Origin: Clostridia bacterium | GTDB lineage: Bacteria; Bacillota; Clostridia; Christensenellales; Pumilibacteraceae | Assembly: GCA_900762945.1 (NCBI GenBank) | Contig: CAAFIN010000366.1 | Span: forward strand, 1 to 5,653 | Direction of reading: 5' to 3' | Length of the DNA stretch: 5,653 nucleotides | The notes under the pieces: generated by a model | What the model saw: only the letters and a program-made list of their open reading frames with translations | Database searches by the model: none | Told to the model about the DNA's origin: nothing | Program-made: the position numbers and the translations under genes | Shown: positions 1-5,019 of the stretch, piece after piece | How the letters are laid out: the number at the start of each line of letters is the position of its first letter | Numbering within the stretch: position 1 is the first letter of the stretch

Positions 1-37
1 AAATCGTATTAAATTTTTTTTGAGGAGAAATACAACA

Positions 38-889
38 ATGAAAAAGGTAACGGGATTACTGCTCGGCGTTATGCTTACTCTGTTATCGGCGTTTTCGCTG
101 GCAGGCTGCGGCGGAAGCGTCAAATATCCTACGACGGACGGCAAGTTCACGGTCGTGACGAACTGCCCGTTCGGTATGTACGAATACATAGACGACGACG
201 GCAAGGCATACGGTATCGATATCGAACTCGCGGGCTTGTTCGCGAAAGAAGAAGGACTCGAACTTGTCGTCAAGAATATCGAATTCGATTCGATTTTCAG
301 CGAGGTCGAAGCGGGCAAAGCCGACGCGGGCATGGCGGGCATCACTGTTTCCGAGGACAGGAAGAAAACTTTCGATTTTTCGGACGCTTATGCAAAGGCT
401 TCTCAGAAACTGATCGTGCTTGACGGCAATGCCGATTTCGACGGCAAAACCACCGTCAAAGCCGTAGAGGAAGCGTTGAGCGGTCTTAGCGGCAAGAAAA
501 TCGGATTCCAGACGGGAACGACTGGCGAGATGTACATAAAAGGCGACGAGGGCTTCGGCTACGACGGCTTCGCTAATATCGAGGGCAAGGGCTACGACAC
601 CGCGGTTACGGCTATTCAGGATATGAAAGCGGGCAATATCTACGCGGTAGTGGTGGACGAAGGACCCGCGGCGGCGCTCGTAAGTTCTATCGACGGAGTA
701 AAGGTAATCGACGTGAAACTCACCGACGAGGACTACGCGTTCCTTATCAAAAAAGGTAACGCAACGCTTTTGGAAAAGTTCAACGCGTTCCTTAAAAAAG
801 TCAAGGACGACGGCACATACGCCGCGATCGAGGCGAAGTACTACGAGGGCAAGGGCGACAAGGTCGGCTACGTCGTGGCTACGAACTGA
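38..889 (+). CDS. Amino-acid ABC transporter substrate-binding lipoprotein (SBP family 3)
   Basis: This 283-residue protein captures a polar amino acid outside the membrane and delivers it to the permease encoded next. Residues 1-20 form a signal peptide (KK then a hydrophobic core), and the lipobox L21-A22-G23-C24 predicts lipid attachment at Cys24. The rest follows the bacterial extracellular solute-binding family 3 pattern: an EYIDDDGKAYGID opening near 49-61, TVSEDRKKTFDFSDAY at 103-118, and GFQTGTTGEMY at 156-166. By analogy with GlnH, R108 would bind the ligand carboxylate and D207 (VVVDEGPA) the amino group. The start is ATG 38 because GAGGAG at 22-27 lies 10 nt upstream; an in-frame TTG at 20 would overlap that ribosome binding site. 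The usual Asp in the family's 'G-x-V/I-DA' motif is Tyr202 here. The ligand cannot be set from sequence; glutamine-like or general polar amino acids are likely. The promoter lies outside the window. Confidence 0.93.
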   Translation: MKKVTGLLLGVMLTLLSAFSLAGCGGSVKYPTTDGKFTVVTNCPFGMYEYIDDDGKAYGIDIELAGLFAKEEGLELVVKNIEFDSIFSEVEAGKADAGMAGITVSEDRKKTFDFSDAYAKASQKLIVLDGNADFDGKTTVKAVEEALSGLSGKKIGFQTGTTGEMYIKGDEGFGYDGFANIEGKGYDTAVTAIQDMKAGNIYAVVVDEGPAAALVSSIDGVKVIDVKLTDEDYAFLIKKGNATLLEKFNAFLKKVKDDGTYAAIEAKYYEGKGDKVGYVVATN

Positions 890-928
890 TCGAATTGAAC
901 TCGGCTTACGAAAAATTTACGAAATGAG

Positions 929-971
929 CGCGAAGAGTTTTCCGTCCGTTGCGGCGGGAAACCTTTTCGCG
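929..971 (+). promoter_or_regulatory. Intercistronic stem-loop between binding protein and permease
   Basis: The arms 929-948 and 952-971 form an imperfect hairpin with a three-base TTG loop. Of 20 positions, 16 are Watson-Crick pairs, one is G-U (935-965) and three are mismatches (938-962, 944-956, 945-955). No T-tract follows, so it is not a simple terminator. It ends seven bases before the permease Shine-Dalgarno site (978-981). Hairpins in this place in other uptake operons keep the binding-protein mRNA more abundant than the downstream mRNA, by blocking 3' exonucleases or causing partial termination. That role is inferred here. Confidence 0.6.
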
Positions 972-987
972 TATTACGGAGATAACA

Positions 988-1704
988 ATGAACTGGCAAG
1001 TGAAATGGAGCCGCTTTTGGGAAACGATGTCCAACCCTTACTGGACGGTGCTGTTTTTCAAGGGGCTGCTCAATACGGTGTTAATAGCGGTATGCGGACT
1101 GCTGATAGGCATAGTCGTAGGCACGCTGATAGCGACGGTCAAGGTCGCGCCCAAGTACAAGCGCGTCGTGCGCGTTCTCGACAAAATCTGTTCGGTGTAC
1201 GTAGCGATTTTCCGCGGCACGCCTATGGTCGTGCAACTTCTTATCGCGTACTACGTGCTTTTACCCGCAATGGGCGCGAGAGGCGTGGAAGCGATAAACG
1301 TCGGCATAGTCGTGTTCGGACTTAACAGCGGCGCGTACGTTTCGGAAATAATGCGCGGCGGAATCAATTCCGTCGACCGCGGACAACTGGACGCGGGACG
1401 CGCGCTGGGACTTACCTACGGCACGAGTATGATGAAAATCGTTATCCCGCAGGCGGTCAAGAATATTCTGCCCACGCTCGGCAACGAGTTTATCACGCTT
1501 ATCAAGGAAACTTCGGTAGTTAGTTTTATCACGGTTTACGACCTTTACACGGTCATGCGCGCGATCGGCAACAAAAACTACGAACTTATGATGCCGTATC
1601 TGTTCATGGCGGTCGTGTATATCGTGCTGGTACTGCTGATAACTCTGCTCGTGAAATGCGTAGAGAAAGCGTTGTCGAAAAGCGATAACAAAAGGAGCGC
1701 GTAA
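988..1704 (+). CDS. Amino-acid ABC transporter permease (HisM/GlnP family)
   Basis: This 238-residue inner-membrane protein forms the channel of the importer, probably as a homodimer because no second permease gene is present. Hydrophobic segments lie near residues 20-50, 67-93, 103-119 and 204-224. [10 protein letters not shown] (76-85) is a family hallmark. The cytoplasmic EAA loop that docks with the ATPase runs from about 119 to 156 ([22 protein letters not shown], then MKIVIPQA) and is followed by [16 protein letters not shown] (161-176). ATG 988 is chosen because GGAG at 978-981 is 6 nt upstream and it gives the usual N-terminus; an in-frame TTG at 949 lies in the loop of the upstream hairpin and lacks a good site. 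The stop codon shares one base with the ATPase start (TAATG), so translation of the two is probably coupled. Confidence 0.94.
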   Translation: MNWQVKWSRFWETMSNPYWTVLFFKGLLNTVLIAVCGLLIGIVVGTLIATVKVAPKYKRVVRVLDKICSVYVAIFRGTPMVVQLLIAYYVLLPAMGARGVEAINVGIVVFGLNSGAYVSEIMRGGINSVDRGQLDAGRALGLTYGTSMMKIVIPQAVKNILPTLGNEFITLIKETSVVSFITVYDLYTVMRAIGNKNYELMMPYLFMAVVYIVLVLLITLLVKCVEKALSKSDNKRSA

Positions 1705-2666
1705 TGGCTGACGAAATCATAAAGAACGCCGCGGAGAACGCTTGCGCGGCTTGCGAGAATAAGACCGAAGAGAATTGCGCCGCGTGCGAAAAGAGCTTTT
1801 TCGACTTCGGGTGCGCAGGAAAGAGCGACGAAGTGCTTTTGTCCGTGCGCGGACTTAAGAAAAGTTTCGGCGATAACGAGGTGCTGAAAGGCGTGGATCT
1901 CGACGTCAGAAACGGTGAAAAGATAGCGATATTAGGGCCGAGCGGCTGCGGAAAATCGACTTTTCTGCGCTGTCTGAACTGTATGGAAGACCCGACCGGC
2001 GGTTCGATTTACTTTGAGGGAGAGGACCTTGCCGATATGCGCGTGGATATCAATATTCACCGCCAGAAAATCGGTATGGTGTTTCAGAACTTCAATCTTT
2101 TCAACAATCTTACCGTGCTGAAAAACATAACGCTCGCGCCCGTGCTTATCGCGAAAAAGAAACGCGCGAAAGCGAAATCGGTTAATTTTTGGCGCAAGAT
2201 AGCGAACTTGTTCCGTAAAACGGAAAACAAAAAACCGCTCGAGGACGAGGGCAAAACGGCGAACGACATCAAAGCCGAAGCCGAAGAGAAGGCTCATAAA
2301 CTTTTGGAGAGGATAGGGCTTGACGACAAGGCGAACGTTTATCCGTCCACGCTGTCCGGCGGGCAGAAACAGCGTATCGCGATCGTGCGCGCGCTCGCGA
2401 TGGAGCCGAAAGTAATGCTGTTCGACGAGCCGACCAGCGCGCTCGACCCCGAAATGGTAGGAGAAGTCCTCGACCTTATGAAACAACTCGCGGACGACGG
2501 CATGACCATGGTTATCGTCACTCACGAAATGAATTTTGCCCGCGAGGTCGCGACCCGCGTGCTGTTTATGGACGGCGGCGTTATCGCCGAGGAAAATACG
2601 CCCGAGGAGTTTTTTGCCAATCCGCAATCCCCGCGCCTTAAGGAGTTTTTATCCAAAGTGCTGTGA
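1704..2666 (+). CDS. Amino-acid ABC transporter ATP-binding protein (GlnQ/HisP type) with N-terminal extension and internal insertion
   Basis: This cytoplasmic ATPase of 320 residues powers the importer. All catalytic motifs are present: Walker [10 protein letters not shown] (78-86), Q-loop Gln128 in VFQNFNLF, signature LSGGQ (217-221), Walker B VMLFDEP (237-243), D-loop SALD (245-248) and H-loop His274. GlnQ-type subunits are usually about 240-250 residues. The surplus sits in two places: an N-terminal extension of about 43 residues carrying two CAAC motifs (C14/C17 and C25/C28) plus C37, and a Lys/Glu-rich insertion of roughly 35-40 residues (about 151-190) between the Q-loop and the helix leading to the signature. 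The start is well supported by AGGAG at 1693-1697, six bases upstream, and by the TAATG overlap. An internal GTG at 1833 preceded by AGGAAAG could give a short form of normal size, but this is less likely. Confidence 0.93.
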   Translation: MADEIIKNAAENACAACENKTEENCAACEKSFFDFGCAGKSDEVLLSVRGLKKSFGDNEVLKGVDLDVRNGEKIAILGPSGCGKSTFLRCLNCMEDPTGGSIYFEGEDLADMRVDINIHRQKIGMVFQNFNLFNNLTVLKNITLAPVLIAKKKRAKAKSVNFWRKIANLFRKTENKKPLEDEGKTANDIKAEAEEKAHKLLERIGLDDKANVYPSTLSGGQKQRIAIVRALAMEPKVMLFDEPTSALDPEMVGEVLDLMKQLADDGMTMVIVTHEMNFAREVATRVLFMDGGVIAEENTPEEFFANPQSPRLKEFLSKVL

Positions 2667-2672
2667 GTGGGG

Positions 2673-2693
2673 GCGGATATTATCCGTATTTTT
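2673..2693 (+). terminator. Weak Rho-independent terminator candidate after the transporter operon
   Basis: CGGAT (2674-2678) pairs with ATCCG (2682-2686) around a three-base loop, with a possible extra G-T pair at 2673/2687, followed by TATTTTT. It begins six bases after the ATPase stop codon, where a terminator is expected, but five or six pairs make it weak, so some readthrough into the phosphatase gene is possible. Confidence 0.4.
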
Positions 2694-2723
2694 CTCGAGC
2701 AAAACTTCACCGACGTCAATCGC

Positions 2724-2752
2724 TTGCGGAAATCGCGGTTTTATGGTAGAAT
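2724..2752 (+). promoter_or_regulatory. Extended -10 promoter for the HAD phosphatase gene
   Basis: TTGCGG (2724-2729) and TAGAAT (2747-2752) are 17 bp apart. TG at 2744-2745 precedes the -10 box by one base, giving the extended -10 form TGnTAGAAT that is common in Gram-positive bacteria. Transcription would start near 2759, about 20 nt before the ATG at 2780. This would let the phosphatase be expressed apart from the transporter. Confidence 0.65.
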
Positions 2753-2779
2753 AATCGCCGTAAACACTGGAGAGAGGCT

Positions 2780-3577
2780 ATGAAACGATACGACGGAATT
2801 TTAATTTGCAGCGACTTCGACCTTACGCTCACGTCCGATACGTACAAGTATCGCGACGGCGACGATTTTTTCGCGGCAATTCCGAAAAACAATATAGCGG
2901 CGGTGAACGAGTTCGTGAATAACGGCGGCACGTTCGCGGTGGTTTCGGGCAGAAACCCGGACGAGATCGCGCTGCTTAAGGACGTTATGCCGATAGCCGA
3001 TCTGTGCGTGTGCAGTAACGGCACGGCGGTGTATTCCGTTGCCGAAATGCGCCCGGTCGTGTCGTTCACCATGGGTAAAGAGTGCGTGCCGGTAATCGAA
3101 TATTTTTCCGCGGTCGCGGACGAGTACGCGTATCTGCGCGTGACCGACGGCGATTTCCGTTTCAATTTCTACCGCGGCGGCGATGACGTTGCCGAGTTCG
3201 TGCAAAAACCGAAATTCCCCGTGTATAAAATGATTATCGAACATACCGACAAGGCTTTGGGCGAAAAGCACTATGAAGCGGCGCGGGAGCGGTTCGGCGA
3301 TAAATTCTCCGTCGAAATGTCGTCGTGGCGCACACTGGAAGTCTGCCCCAAGGGCAGCGGCAAGGGCGAAGCGTTAAAGCGGCTGATACCGCTGCTCGGC
3401 AAAAAATTCGATAAGGTCGTATGCGTCGGCGACAACCAGAACGATATAGGTATGATAAAACTAGCCGACGTAGGTTACGCGGTGGGTAACGCGATTCCCG
3501 CGCTGAAACGTGTCGCAACCCGCGTGACGGTCAATAGCCGTGAAGGCGCAATCGCCGGAATCATAGAGGAATTATAA
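2780..3577 (+). CDS. Cof-type HAD-superfamily phosphatase (class IIB)
   Basis: This 265-residue soluble enzyme should hydrolyse a phosphate ester, probably a sugar phosphate or related metabolite, through an aspartyl-phosphate intermediate and Mg2+. Motif I is DFDLT with D12 as nucleophile and D14 as acid/base, motif II is Ser56 in VVSGRN, motif III is Lys195 in GSGKGEAL, and motif IV is GDNQNDIGM with D218 and D222. The segment between motifs II and III (about 85-185) is the size expected of a C2B cap domain, as in Cof and YidA proteins. Motif I has Leu-Thr where most Cof proteins have Gly-Thr, which is tolerated in the superfamily. The start is set by GGAGAGAGG at 2769-2777. It has its own promoter and a terminator directly downstream, so it looks like a single-gene unit. 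The substrate cannot be told from sequence, and neighbouring genes give no hint. Confidence 0.9.
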   Translation: MKRYDGILICSDFDLTLTSDTYKYRDGDDFFAAIPKNNIAAVNEFVNNGGTFAVVSGRNPDEIALLKDVMPIADLCVCSNGTAVYSVAEMRPVVSFTMGKECVPVIEYFSAVADEYAYLRVTDGDFRFNFYRGGDDVAEFVQKPKFPVYKMIIEHTDKALGEKHYEAARERFGDKFSVEMSSWRTLEVCPKGSGKGEALKRLIPLLGKKFDKVVCVGDNQNDIGMIKLADVGYAVGNAIPALKRVATRVTVNSREGAIAGIIEEL

Positions 3578-3583
3578 CGAGAG

Positions 3584-3608
3584 AGGACGGTTTACGTCCT
3601 TTTTCTTT
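3584..3608 (+). terminator. Rho-independent terminator of the phosphatase gene
   Basis: AGGACG (3584-3589) pairs perfectly with CGTCCT (3595-3600) around the loop GTTTA, and TTTTCTTT follows. It begins seven bases after the phosphatase stop codon. Weak outer pairs at 3581-3583 with 3601-3603 could lengthen the stem. It should separate the phosphatase transcript from the ribosomal protein operon. Confidence 0.85.
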
Positions 3609-3611
3609 AAT

Positions 3612-3645
3612 TATATGCGCGCGCATGCACACGCGCGCACGCGCG
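3612..3645. repeat. Alternating purine-pyrimidine tract (Z-DNA-prone)
   Basis: Thirty-four consecutive bases alternate pyrimidine and purine without a break, mostly CG steps with some CA and TA. It contains the 12-bp palindrome ATGCGCGCGCAT at 3615-3626. CG-rich alternation of this length is the classic substrate for left-handed Z-DNA under negative supercoiling. It lies directly after the phosphatase terminator and about 180-210 bp upstream of the predicted S10 operon transcription start. It carries no gene. Confidence 0.8.
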
Positions 3646-3654
3646 ACCCGTAAA

Positions 3655-3710
3655 GGCGTATTTTCCGCACTTTCGGTCGGAGGATTGCTAGACGTACGAC
3701 CCGGTACGCC
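3655..3710 (+). other. Foldable intergenic segment, function unknown
   Basis: GGCGTA (3655-3660) can pair with TACGCC (3705-3710), and inside it GGTCG (3675-3679) can pair with CGACC (3697-3701). A competing hairpin, CGTAC (3693-3697) with GTACG (3704-3708), uses some of the same bases. No promoter is visible just upstream, so transcription is uncertain. The segment holds the inverted copy of the AAGTGCGG core. The pairings are short enough to arise by chance in GC-rich DNA. Confidence 0.25.
3663..3680 (-). repeat. Upstream inverted copy of the AAGTGCGG repeat
   Basis: On the minus strand this reads CCGACCGAAAGTGCGGAA. It matches the leader copy at 3914-3928 (CCGAC then AAGTGCGGAA) except for a three-base insertion, and shares the 10-mer GAAAGTGCGG with the copy at 3832-3841. 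It lies about 110 bp upstream of the -35 box of the S10 operon promoter. Confidence 0.6.
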
Positions 3711-3788
3711 GTCGCTCCCCGCCGCCCGGAATTATCGAAAAAATCCGCGCTTTACTGCAAATACCTTAAAAAATACTGCTAAAAACGC

Positions 3789-3817
3789 TTGACACCTTAC
3801 TTCATATCGGTTATAAT
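3789..3817 (+). promoter_or_regulatory. Consensus sigma-70/sigma-A promoter of the S10 ribosomal protein operon
   Basis: TTGACA (3789-3794) and TATAAT (3812-3817) are both perfect consensus boxes with a 17-bp spacer. Upstream, 3759-3785 is A-rich with runs of six and five A bases, resembling an UP element that contacts the alpha subunit of RNA polymerase. Transcription should start at G3823 or G3824. This strength fits a ribosomal protein operon. The start leaves an unusually long leader of about 220 nt before rpsJ. Confidence 0.93.
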
Positions 3818-3831
3818 GGATAGGCTGTACT

Positions 3832-3841
3832 GAAAGTGCGG
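3832..3841 (+). repeat. Leader copy 1 of the AAGTGCGG repeat
   Basis: GAAAGTGCGG lies about ten bases after the predicted transcription start. It is an exact 10-base inverted match to 3665-3674 upstream of the promoter and shares eight bases with leader copy 2. Its GCGG (3838-3841) could pair with CCGC at 3933-3936, in competition with helix B of the leader. Confidence 0.6.
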
Positions 3842-3913
3842 CATTTTAGTGAGCGTCGGGATGACGTCCGAGATTACTTCCGTCAAAATCAGCAAGGGCG
3901 AAGAGAACTCGGA

Positions 3914-3928
3914 CCGACAAGTGCGGAA
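3914..3928 (+). repeat. Leader copy 2 of the AAGTGCGG repeat
   Basis: CCGACAAGTGCGGAA combines the 3' strand of leader helix A (3914-3918) with the 5' strand of helix B (3923-3927), so it sits at the junction of the two main helices. It is nearly the inverse of 3663-3680 upstream of the promoter. Confidence 0.6.
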
Positions 3929-4043
3929 TAATCCGCGCGATTGCGAACTGCGTGTGCGGGGCTACGACTTATGCCCCTATAAATCGCTCACGTTTTGACA
4001 CACACGAGCAAGTTGTCGCAAATGCTTAAACGGAGGAGTAAAA

Positions 4044-4352
4044 ATGGCAAGTCAAAAGATTCGTATCAAACTCAAAGCCTACGACCACGAACTTATCGAT
4101 CAGTCGGCAGCGCGGATAGTTGAAACTGCGAAGAAAACGGGCACGAAGGTGAGCGGACCTATTCCGCTTCCTACGGAGAAAGAAGTAGTCACCATCTTGC
4201 GTGCGGTGCACAAGTACAAAGATTCTCGCGAACAGTTCGAGATCCGCACCCACAAGAGATTGATCGATATTTACAGCCCCTCGGCAAAGACGGTTGATTC
4301 TCTTATGAAACTCGACCTTCCCGCGGGCGTTGATATCCAGATCAAGTTATAA
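4044..4352 (+). CDS. rpsJ: 30S ribosomal protein S10 (NusE)
   Basis: This 102-residue protein is a component of the head of the small ribosomal subunit and, as NusE, joins NusB in transcription antitermination and links NusG to the ribosome. The sequence is of standard length and highly conserved: [17 protein letters not shown] (6-22), [19 protein letters not shown] (36-54), [20 protein letters not shown] (55-74) and [13 protein letters not shown] at the C-terminus. Several typical S10 proteins differ at only scattered positions. The start follows a strong GGAGG (4032-4036) with 7-nt spacing. It is the first gene of the S10 operon, as in most bacteria, and rplC begins 23 nt after its stop. 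Confidence 0.98.
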   Translation: MASQKIRIKLKAYDHELIDQSAARIVETAKKTGTKVSGPIPLPTEKEVVTILRAVHKYKDSREQFEIRTHKRLIDIYSPSAKTVDSLMKLDLPAGVDIQIKL

Positions 4353-4375
4353 GTCGCGCGGAGGAAATTACGATT

Positions 4376-5008
4376 ATGAAAAAAGCAATATTAGGTAAAA
4401 AACTCGGCATGACTCAGATTTTCGACGAAACCGGTCTTATGATCCCGGTAACCGTCGTCGAAGCAGGTCCGATGACCGTAGTCAGAAACAAGACCGTCGA
4501 ACGCGACGGCTACGCTGCTACCGTCGTGGCTTTCGAGGACAGAAAGGAAAACCTCGTCAACAAGCCGCAGAAAGGCGTGTTCGACAAAGCCGGAGTTAAG
4601 CCCAAGAAATATCTTAAAGAATTCAAGTATTCCGATTCTTACGAGGTCGGCGCCGAAATCAAGTGCGATATGTTTCAGGCTGGCGATATCGTCGACGTTT
4701 CGGGCGTAACCAAAGGTCACGGCTTCTCGGGCGCGATCAAGAGATGGAATCAGCATCGTCTTAAGATGACCCACGGTACCGGCCCGGTTCACCGCTCGCT
4801 CGGCTCGGTCGGCGCGAACAGCACCCCCAGCAAGGTCATCAAGGGACTTCACATGGCAGGTCAGTACGGCCACGAGAACGTGACCATTCAGAATCTCGTC
4901 GTCGTGAAAGTAGACGCAGACCGCAACGTGCTTTTGATCCGCGGCGCGGTTCCCGGTCCGAAGGGCGGGCTTGTTACCGTCAAGCAGGCCGTTAAGTCTA
5001 CTAAATAA
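4376..5008 (+). CDS. rplC: 50S ribosomal protein L3
   Basis: L3 is an early-assembly protein of the large subunit. Its globular part binds 23S rRNA near the 3' end, and a long loop reaches toward the peptidyl transferase centre. The protein has 210 residues, the usual bacterial length, and begins with the typical KKAILGKKLGMTQIFDE. SGVTKGHGFSGAIKRWN (109-125) leads into the extended loop with H127-R128, HGTGPVHRSLGSVGANSTPS (133-152) and KGLHMAGQYGHENVTIQNL (156-174). LIRGAVPGPKGG precedes the C-terminus. A GGAGG at 4360-4364 sits 11 nt before the ATG, a little farther than for its neighbours. Eleven bases separate it from rplD. No truncation or missing segment was seen. Confidence 0.98.
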   Translation: MKKAILGKKLGMTQIFDETGLMIPVTVVEAGPMTVVRNKTVERDGYAATVVAFEDRKENLVNKPQKGVFDKAGVKPKKYLKEFKYSDSYEVGAEIKCDMFQAGDIVDVSGVTKGHGFSGAIKRWNQHRLKMTHGTGPVHRSLGSVGANSTPSKVIKGLHMAGQYGHENVTIQNLVVVKVDADRNVLLIRGAVPGPKGGLVTVKQAVKSTK

Positions 5009-5019
5009 CGGAGGTTAAT

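Larger units (their letters stand above)
3824..4043 (+). promoter_or_regulatory. Long structured 5' leader of the S10 operon
   Basis: Between the predicted start and the rpsJ ATG are about 220 nt that can fold into nested helices. Helix A: GTCGG (3855-3859) with CCGAC (3914-3918), then a seven-base bulge, then TCCGAG (3867-3872) with CTCGGA (3908-3913). Helix B: GCGGA (3923-3927) with TCCGC (3932-3936), loop AUAA. Helix C: GCGATT (3937-3942) with AATCGC (3982-3987), enclosing GGGGC (3958-3962) with GCCCC (3973-3977). GCATTT (3841-3846) can pair with AAATGC (4020-4025) and enclose all of these, ending six bases before the rpsJ ribosome binding site. In E. coli a leader of similar size before rpsJ binds L4 to shut down the operon. 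I do not recognise this leader as that or any other named family. The helices were found by eye and no folding energy was computed. Confidence 0.55.

Noticed and set aside
895..923. Promoter-like TTGAAC-17-TACGAA between the binding-protein and permease genes
   Set aside because: The -10 box matches consensus at only three of six positions, and the operon structure does not need an internal promoter.
924..1325. 133-codon + strand frame overlapping the permease gene
   Set aside because: It overlaps the true permease in another frame, has an Arg-rich non-protein-like composition and no ribosome binding site.
1932..2627. 231-codon minus-strand frame opposite the ATPase gene
   Set aside because: It lies antisense to a well-supported ABC ATPase, has no plausible ribosome binding site and resembles no family. 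It is a by-product of codon bias.
2801..3271. Minus-strand open frames opposite the phosphatase gene
   Set aside because: They are antisense shadows of the HAD coding sequence, without recognisable domains or start signals.
3679..3730. tRNA-Ser-like start (GGAGGATTGC) in the intergenic region
   Set aside because: No acceptor-stem partner at the right distance, no T-loop consensus (GTTCGAATC type) and no anticodon stem could be found.
3700..3730. Possible two-tetrad G-quadruplex on the minus strand
   Set aside because: Only one G-run of four and short runs otherwise. Too weak to call in GC-rich DNA.
3663..3928. AAGTGCGG resembles the Haemophilus DNA uptake signal core AAGTGCGGT
   Set aside because: The ninth base differs in all three copies (A or C), the gene content does not suggest Pasteurellaceae, and only three copies occur, all in one intergenic region. 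It is probably a coincidence.
3849..3998. 49-codon open frame in the S10 leader from GTG 3849 (or ATG 3861) to TGA 3996-3998
   Set aside because: No Shine-Dalgarno site precedes either start, the peptide resembles nothing I know, and an open frame of this length is not rare by chance. It also overlaps the predicted helices. Ribosome profiling or codon conservation in relatives could revive it as a leader peptide.
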